Positions 9,026 through 14,310 of a stretch of 14,310 nt of DNA are shown here, one piece after another. The stretch spans positions 1 through 14,310 of the forward strand of contig JAAMXP010001979.1 of NCBI GenBank assembly GCA_019693395.1, read 5' to 3'. Both the position numbers and the translations under genes were made by a program. This DNA comes from Ettlia oleoabundans. Its lineage: Eukaryota > Chlorophyta > Chlorophyceae > Chlamydomonadales. The notes under the pieces are model-generated. The model was given only the letters and a program-made list of their open reading frames with translations. It had not been told where the DNA came from and did not search any database. How positions within the stretch are numbered: the stretch's first letter is position 1; each line of letters opens with the position of its first letter.

Positions 9026-12000
9026 ATGCTGGATTACGAAGAAGGTTATTCAACGCATATCGAGCACCTGCCGGACGACGCCCTGGGCGCGATACTGGAG
9101 CGGCTGAGCGCCGAGGAACGGTGTGTCTGTCCGCTTGTTTCAGGATATATGGACTACCTGTGGACATCGCTGGCTCTTTTGGGACGACCCATGCGTTGAT
9201 GGCCAGAACTGTGCTATCTGCTCTACGGCATGCCGCCCTCACATTGCAATACACTGTTCCGCCACTACTGTAACCCTCCCTCCCTCCCCCACCTGGTCCC
9301 ATGTGCTGCCTGCAGGCACTCCATAGCAGCGCTTGTTTGCAAGAAGTGGCACCAGATGGTGGGCAGCCCACACGTGCTGAGGCACCTGGTGCAGGCCTGC
9401 CTGTGGGGCGGGCCTTGGCCCTGGCATGCTGAGCGCCATCAGGGGCTGCTGGACTGGCTGGCAGTTGCAACGCAGCACACCATTGCTCTAGATCTGCAGT
9501 TGGTAATGCCATGTCCCCACCTGCGGGACACGTATGGGAATTATGGGGAGCAAGGGGAGGAGTGGAGGGAAGGACACGTGAGCAGCAGCGGCGCAGACGG
9601 CCCAGGAGAGGAGGGCAGTGAGGAGGGAATGGAGGGGAGGGGCCAGGAAATGGCTGGCGGCAGTGATGATGAAAGCCTGGAGGAGGGTGGCAACATTGGG
9701 CATGGCAGAGGCATGGTTGAGGCGGGGCGGCAGCAGGTGCGTAGCCTTGAGAGCGCCGACAGCCGGAGCAGCGGAAGCAGAGGCATGGACGAGGGGGCCA
9801 CTGAGGACGGTGGAAATGAGGAGGTCGCCAGCAGCTGCTATGGCAGCCGATCAACAGAAATGCTGGAGTACATGCCACATGTTAGGGGCTTTCAACACGT
9901 CCGAGGCAGCAGTAGCAGCAGCGATGAAGCGGACAGCCAGGGCGGCGCACGCGCAGCGGCAGTGGCAGGCCCAGTGACAGCAAGAAGGGCAGCCAAATGG
10001 CCTCAGTGGCAGCGACAGCGGCAGCGAAGAAGATGGTGACAGCGGCAGCGACGATGGCGGAAGCAACAGCTCTGCGCAGCTCACCTGTGTTGCCGAGTCA
10101 TTCCAGTGGGAGTATCCCGTGGGTTTGTGGGCAGACTCCCAGCTCACAGAGGGGCTGGCTGCCAGGCTCACAGCTGCCCTGCAGGCGCCAGCTGCACCCA
10201 GCAGGCTCACAGAGCTCCGCCTCGTCCTCAGCAACTTGCCGGCACAAATGGATGGCGTGTTGCCAGGTCTGTAATCGCTGCGGCACATGGAGGTGGATGT
10301 GTTTGGCTGCCAGCTGGACCTGTACCAGCCCTTGACTGATTTGACGTCATCGAGAGAGCTGCGCCTACATGGAAGAGGGGCGGGTACCGTAGGTGGTGGG
10401 TTTGCGTGATAGGCACTGTGGATCACTTGTGTCAGTTTCAGGGGTAGTGCGTCCCGCCTGCATCCCCAACCACAGCCTGCTCAACACCGCCGCTAACTTG
10501 CACCACCTGGTGCATATGCCGTTCAAACTGCCTCTGCCCAGCCTCTACCACGCATGAGCTGCTATGCATCCCCTTGTTCCACATATGATATGCGATGTAT
10601 CATGGATTGCAGGCCTTTGAGGCTGGGTCCCGCAACGCTGCTGCCACCGTCAATCACGCGCCTGCACCTGGGCGGATGTGGCCAGGGCCTGCCACGCCAG
10701 GTGAGCCCAACACGCATGAGCAAGTTGTGTTTAAGCACAGATGTAAGCACCAAAGGGTAGAAGCAAGCTGCCTGCTCTACTTTTGAGGCACTTGTCAGTG
10801 GAGATAATTTCAGAACCGCTACAGGACGCCCCTTGAGCATCTGCTTGACGCAAGCAAATTTGTTGCTCTCATGGGACATGACTGGGACCAGTCTGCCACA
10901 AAGTTGCAGTTGTCCTCTGTTGACTAGCAGCCCGGCAAGCTGTACACATTGGCCAGCTTCTCATCATGAACACCTGCCTTCCATATGTGCCTTCATGCGC
11001 AAGTGCCTGCCTGTCTGCAGCTGAGCGAGCTACCCACTCTGTCTTCCCTGAGCCTTTCAGCGGTTGGATGTGCCCAACTGTGGCCACAGGCACGGCAATT
11101 GGGGCAGCGGCGCTGATAGCGACGTCAGTGATAATGGCACCAGCTGCAGTGCATCTTGCAGTAGCTGCTGCTTAGGAGTCGAGGGTGTGCTGCCGCATCT
11201 GTCAGCCCTGGTGTCGCTTTCACTTGAAGCCATGTGCTTGCCGGAGTGCCTGGGGCAGCTGACCCAGCTGCACTCCCTCAGGCTGAGGGCCATGCATGTC
11301 GCCAGACGCCGCCACCGCCAGCACAGTCTTAGTGCAGAGCTGGATAGCCTTAGCATTGGTGGCAGCGATGAGGACAGCGGCAGCGACGGCGGCAGCAGTG
11401 GCAGTGGCACCGGTGCAGGATCCTGGTTGCGCCCTCGTGATGGCGGCCTGGAGGGTCGCTTGGCAAGCGCATTGTCTTCTCTCACACGGCTGGCCAGCTT
11501 GGGCATCTCTTGTGACAGTTCGAATGAGTTGGGCGACGCTTTGGAGGCTGCAGCTTCGCTTGGCTGCTTGGAACAGCTTGTGTGGGATGTTCCGCGCCGA
11601 CCGACCATGGCTGATTTGGGCCTGCCCAGCTTATTTCGCGAGATGGAAAAGCAGCGCCGGCTGCCTGACGCAACTCCCTGGCTGCATCGTCTGCAGCTGC
11701 TGGCAGCGCATGATGATATTATAGAGGGAAGCCTGCAAGAGGTGACAGCCGCACGAGCAGCCAGCCTAGGGCTGCTCATCACCACCAGCACAGGCATGGC
11801 ATACGGCTTGCTAGATTTGCAGCCACCGGTGAGATAACGAGCTTGTTGACGACGTCGTAAGGGGATGCTTGCTGGCACTCAAATGGATGCCCTGCCAGCA
11901 ACACGGTTGTAGCAGTGGTGCCCTGCTTCAGCCAAGCTCTTGTCTTGTGATCCTCTCCTGCCCTCCAACGCGCTGCTTGCACAGCGGCTAGCACTCAATT

Positions 12001-12631
12001 GTTTGCATGTGTTTTGCACTTGATCCATTAGCAAAGCGGGGGTAAATATCTGAACAGCCAGCAATTTTTATTAATCAGAGGCAACTACTTGCTTGCAATG
12101 CCCCTCGCTGATGCTGCAAGGGGCGTGCGGGCAGTCATGCTTGCTATTGCAGCGGCACCCAAGCCGCTTCTAGCAAGCTACATAACAGCACTGGGGCGTG
12201 CCGCTGAGGCCATGCTGCGCACTGTCCGCTACAACCTTTGCTTTTGCCCTCCTGAAATGGAAATCAATGGTGTGGATCGGCTGCCTGGAGAGCCACTACT
12301 GGCCGGTGCCAGCCGGACCCTGGGTGGGCAGTATGCAGCTCTGACGCTCGAGCCTGTGACCCTGCGCCAGTTCTTTGGACAAACCCTGTATCACGGCGTC
12401 ATCACACCTCACAACCTAGGGGGAATCCAGCTGGATGCCTTCCACCGCCGTCGCTGTGCGCTGTGCCACGTGGCGGAGGCGGCAGTGGCGGCAACTCGTG
12501 CCACGGCTTCAGTCCTGCACTCCAGCGACATGGCAAACCAGCACAGCGATTGGGATCGCATGAACAGCACTCGGCTGGTGTTGGCGTCACACGACCTCCT
12601 CATCATCATGCACTTCGGGCAGAGCTACTGA
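9026..12631 (+). CDS. F-box / leucine-rich-repeat protein gene, possibly disrupted
   Basis: F-box/LRR proteins usually act as substrate receptors of SCF ubiquitin ligases. Exon 1 (9026-9120) joins in phase to the exon starting at 9316, giving an F-box at residues 11-53 (HLPDDALGAILERLSAEER, then HSIAALVCKKWHQMVGSP). Coding continues as an acidic Gly/Glu/Ser linker to the strong donor CAG/GTGCGT at 9737, or further. From about 9993 the frame changes; LRR-like text follows to about 10405 (LTELRLVLSNLP, SLRHMEVDVFG, RELRLHGRG). More LRR exons are 10613-10700 (SITRLHLGGCGQGLPRQ) and about 11021 or 11061 to 11828 (LPHLSALVSLSLEAM, LTQLHSLRLRAM, LTRLASLGISC). A last exon, 12032-12631, joins in phase through donor CCG/GTGAGA at 11829. 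Acidic Ser-Gly-Asp blocks interrupt the repeats near 10005-10070 and 11345-11425. Problems are an in-frame TAA at 10272, a likely one-base shift near 11055, and the unresolved frame change between 9737 and 9993. The identity is sure; whether it is functional is not. Confidence 0.72.
10272..10274 (+). other. In-frame TAA within the LRR frame
   Basis: LRR-like sequence reads in one frame on both sides: MDGVLPGL before and SLRHMEVDVFGCQL after. The stop replaces what the repeat would expect to be an ordinary residue; a single C-to-T change from CAA (Gln) would explain it. An intron from CAG/GTCTGT at 10267 to the acceptor at 10441 (175 bases) would skip the stop but would also remove good repeat sequence. 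Confidence 0.7.
11054..11060 (+). other. Apparent one-base frame jump or alternative acceptor
   Basis: After the acceptor at 11018-11020 the sequence reads LSELPTLSSLSLS, a textbook LRR that follows GLPRQ of the previous exon in phase. That frame soon ends at a TGA (about 11111). The next frame picks up RLDVPNCG at 11061 and stays open to 11828. One extra T in the ctttcag run would reconcile the two. The alternative is that ctttcag is a true acceptor, supported by its pyrimidine-rich lead, and that 11021-11060 is intron. Confidence 0.5.
12032..12631 (+). other. Terminal exon with about 199 residues of unrecognised sequence
   Basis: An open frame runs from the acceptor ccattag (ends 12031) to TGA at 12629-12631. 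Joined to 11828 it is in phase across a 203-base intron with a strong donor, so I treat it as the C terminus of the F-box/LRR protein. It could instead be a separate small gene starting at ATG 12098; then the F-box gene would end at TAA 11835-11837. The sequence has an Ala/Leu-rich helix-like start (VRAVMLAIAAAPKPLLASYI), a central LRTVRYNLCFCPPEM, a segment LTLEPVTLRQFFGQTLYHGV and a final LLIIMHFGQSY. No LRR spacing and no family were recognised. Confidence 0.55.
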
Positions 12632-13543
12632 GCCGGTTGGGGTCCGGTTGAGTTGAGGCGGCAGGTGTGGCGCGTCATCAGCTGTGTTTGTAGGAACGTC
12701 TAGTTTGTGTCTGTACAGGAGGCCTGCGTCATTCCTGCACTCGGCACAGCGGCCTCCTGTTCTCTTGTGGTGTTTGTTATGCACTACGTCAGTTTGCCTG
12801 TTGTTGTGCACGAACATGCAGACATGCGCCAAATGATCAATCAAACTCCTATATGACCACACACAAACGACCTCCCCTTCCCCAGCCTAGGCCTTCCCGT
12901 GCCGCTACACCAGCATGTTGACTTACTTTACCCGCCCTCACGCACAACATATTCACACTGCATTATGATTCATGCACGGATCCCACCAAGCTTTTGGTGC
13001 CTGGAGCATGTCACCTGCCACACCAATACCATTCGTTCGTGCAGTTGTGTAACAGTCACCCTGTCGAGCAGGCAAAGTAGGGCCCTGTGCCAGCTGCGGC
13101 ACCGGCTCGTTGCCAGGCTCACTTGCGGTCTGCTGCGCAGCTGACATATTATACAGACGTCCTGTAACTGGCATTGAAATGGTTTTGCATGACTCATGAA
13201 AAAGTTCAACTGAGCCAGTGTTAAATGAAGCGCGGCACACAGCCATGGCCTGGTGACACCCAATCGACGCTGCCGCTGTCGGCTGCCACCACTTGGCGGA
13301 ACCCAGCCGCCCTGTCGCTGCAGCTCTCGCAGTTGCATACTCATGTGTTGCCTTACGTATACCCAAGAGCACCGCAAATGTTTGCCTCGAGATCCTCTGG
13401 AGATCCTGGGCAGGAACATGAGGAAAGCAAGAAATGCCCTCCATATGCAGGGCTCACTCACTCCATCGTCAATTCCCCATTCTTCCTGCGTTATCGCCCT
13501 TCCATTGCACAGCCGTCTGCTTTCCCCAGCCACCTTCAACAAC
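12632..13543. other. Intergenic region, no supported gene
   Basis: This 912-base stretch lies between the F-box/LRR gene and the CHRD gene and should hold the former's 3' UTR and the latter's promoter. Plus-strand TGTAA occurs at 13048 and 13163, far from the stop at 12631. Several overlapping frames of 160-230 codons are open on both strands from about 12950 to 13665, but none shows a domain, signal peptide or coherent splice structure. Confidence 0.55.
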
Positions 13544-14161
13544 ATGCAGGCCCCCAGTTTGAAAATGCGCAGCGTTTTCGCCCTCGTCCTGTGTTGCCTG
13601 GCCGTTGGAGCTCGTGCACAGAAGTGGGTGGCCGTGCTGGACGCCGCAAACCAGGTTGGCGCCATGGTTTGTCGTCATGGAGCTATTCCAGATCGGGATG
13701 CCGCGTTGCTGGCTGCTCAGCAGCCGTAGCGTGCGAATGCAGCGTTTGTTAGGCAAAGCGGGAGCTTAAATGCAGCGGTCGTCGAAAAGGCAGATAAATC
13801 CCTTGCTTGTTGCCGCCGTGTTGCCGCCGCGATGCTGTAGGTGCCGCCGCTGACTGAGGAGGATGTGGAGGGCTCCACCGCCACCTTCTCCCTTTCTTTC
13901 GACGGCGAGGTGGCCGAATGGACTCTGGACGTGACAGGTGCGCCATCGCCAGCAGCGCAACTGCGTGCACAGCCTACGTGCCTTCCTGCATGTTTTCCGC
14001 TCCCTGCCTCTCTTCCCCATTCAAATTTTCCCGCCCCCGCCTGCTCCTCCCCCGCCCCTGCAGAAGTGGTGAACATGACAATGGCCCACATCCACATTGG
14101 CAATGCCTCTACTAATGGCAACCCAGCTGTGATCCTGGTCCCTGTGGATGGCACGATGACG
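13544..14161 (+). CDS. Secreted CHRD-domain protein, 3' incomplete in window
   Basis: Exons 13544-13654, 13841-13937 and 14064-14161 join at GT-AG sites with matching phases (0, then 1). Residues 1-26 form a signal peptide with hydrophobic core VFALVLCCLAVG and an ARA/Q cleavage site. The mature protein begins QKWVAVLDAANQVPPLTEED and continues with STATFSLSFDGEVAEWTLDVTG. This is the usual opening of the CHRD (chordin) domain: a short strand, a VPP turn, then GxATFxL. Exon 3 gives TMAHIHIGNASTNGNPAVI and LVPVDG, the conserved His-rich strand of the domain. CHRD domains occur in animal chordin and in many bacterial and algal extracellular proteins; their molecular role is mostly unknown. The donor ACG/GTGCGA at 14162 suggests an intron with the domain's end beyond the window. 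Without that splice the frame stops at 14275 with an unconvincing tail. Confidence 0.82.
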
Positions 14162-14310
14162 GTGCGATACACTGCAGCTGCTGGCTCCCAAGCCTGCTTG
14201 TGGGCTGCACTCAATCCACTCCTCTCAGACTTAGGCCCTCCATATGAATGCCCCTGCGGGAGGAAGAAGACCTGAGCATACTCCTGTCCTTATCTTACCC
14301 CCCCGCGCGC

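Noticed and set aside
8955..9878. 307-codon open frame on the minus strand
   Set aside because: It is antisense to the F-box exons; it is Pro/Cys/His-rich with no domain, while the plus strand has a clear spliced F-box.
10272..10274. TAA reassigned to glutamine, as in some ulvophyte algae
   Set aside because: There is only one such codon, and the IPP-2, GPDH and secreted-protein genes end in normal TGA or TAG with no in-frame TAA or TAG elsewhere.
11057..11878. 273-codon open frame on the minus strand
   Set aside because: It mirrors the long LRR exon on the plus strand, whose repeats are recognisable.
12970..13665. 231-codon open frame on the minus strand
   Set aside because: No domain, signal peptide or splice support; it overlaps the well-supported CHRD signal-peptide exon.
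1..14310. Transposon, viral insertion, CRISPR array, tRNA or rRNA
   Set aside because: No terminal repeats, transposase or polymerase motifs, regularly spaced repeats, cloverleaf or rRNA-like stretches were seen on either strand.

Overview
The window looks like nuclear DNA of a green alga (Chlorophyta). Its genes are split by many GT-AG introns, mostly about 130-360 bases. Coding exons are rich in Ala, Gly, Ser and Gln runs. TGTAA, the usual green-algal poly(A) signal, follows two of the stop codons, and the best-conserved protein resembles plant SDP6. There are no bacterial-style operons, tRNA or rRNA genes, CRISPR arrays or recognisable mobile elements. All exon joins below were worked out by hand from splice dinucleotides, reading-frame phase and protein-family conservation.

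Layout. (1) 57-1534, plus strand: the 3' four exons of a protein phosphatase inhibitor 2 (IPP-2/PPP1R2-like) gene; its 5' end lies outside the window. (2) 1807-7647, plus: a complete 17-exon gene for mitochondrial FAD-dependent glycerol-3-phosphate dehydrogenase (600 residues, SDP6-like). (3) 8102-8533, minus: a two-exon gene for an 87-residue cysteine-free, strongly basic protein with a signal peptide; I do not recognise a family. (4) 9026-12631, plus: an F-box / leucine-rich-repeat gene with acidic Ser-Gly-Asp inserts. It has an in-frame TAA and two places where the repeat reading jumps frame, so it may be a recent pseudogene. Its last exon encodes about 199 residues of unrecognised sequence. 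(5) 13544 to the window end, plus: the start of a secreted CHRD-domain protein.

Genes 2 and 3 converge, 3 and 4 diverge from a shared 492-base spacer, and 4 and 5 are tandem. The genes do not form a pathway: phosphatase control, glycerol catabolism, probable ubiquitin-ligase substrate recognition and two secreted proteins sit side by side, as is usual in a eukaryotic chromosome. The points most worth a second look are the orphan secreted protein and the decay pattern of the F-box/LRR gene, which stands out because the neighbouring 17-exon gene is intact.
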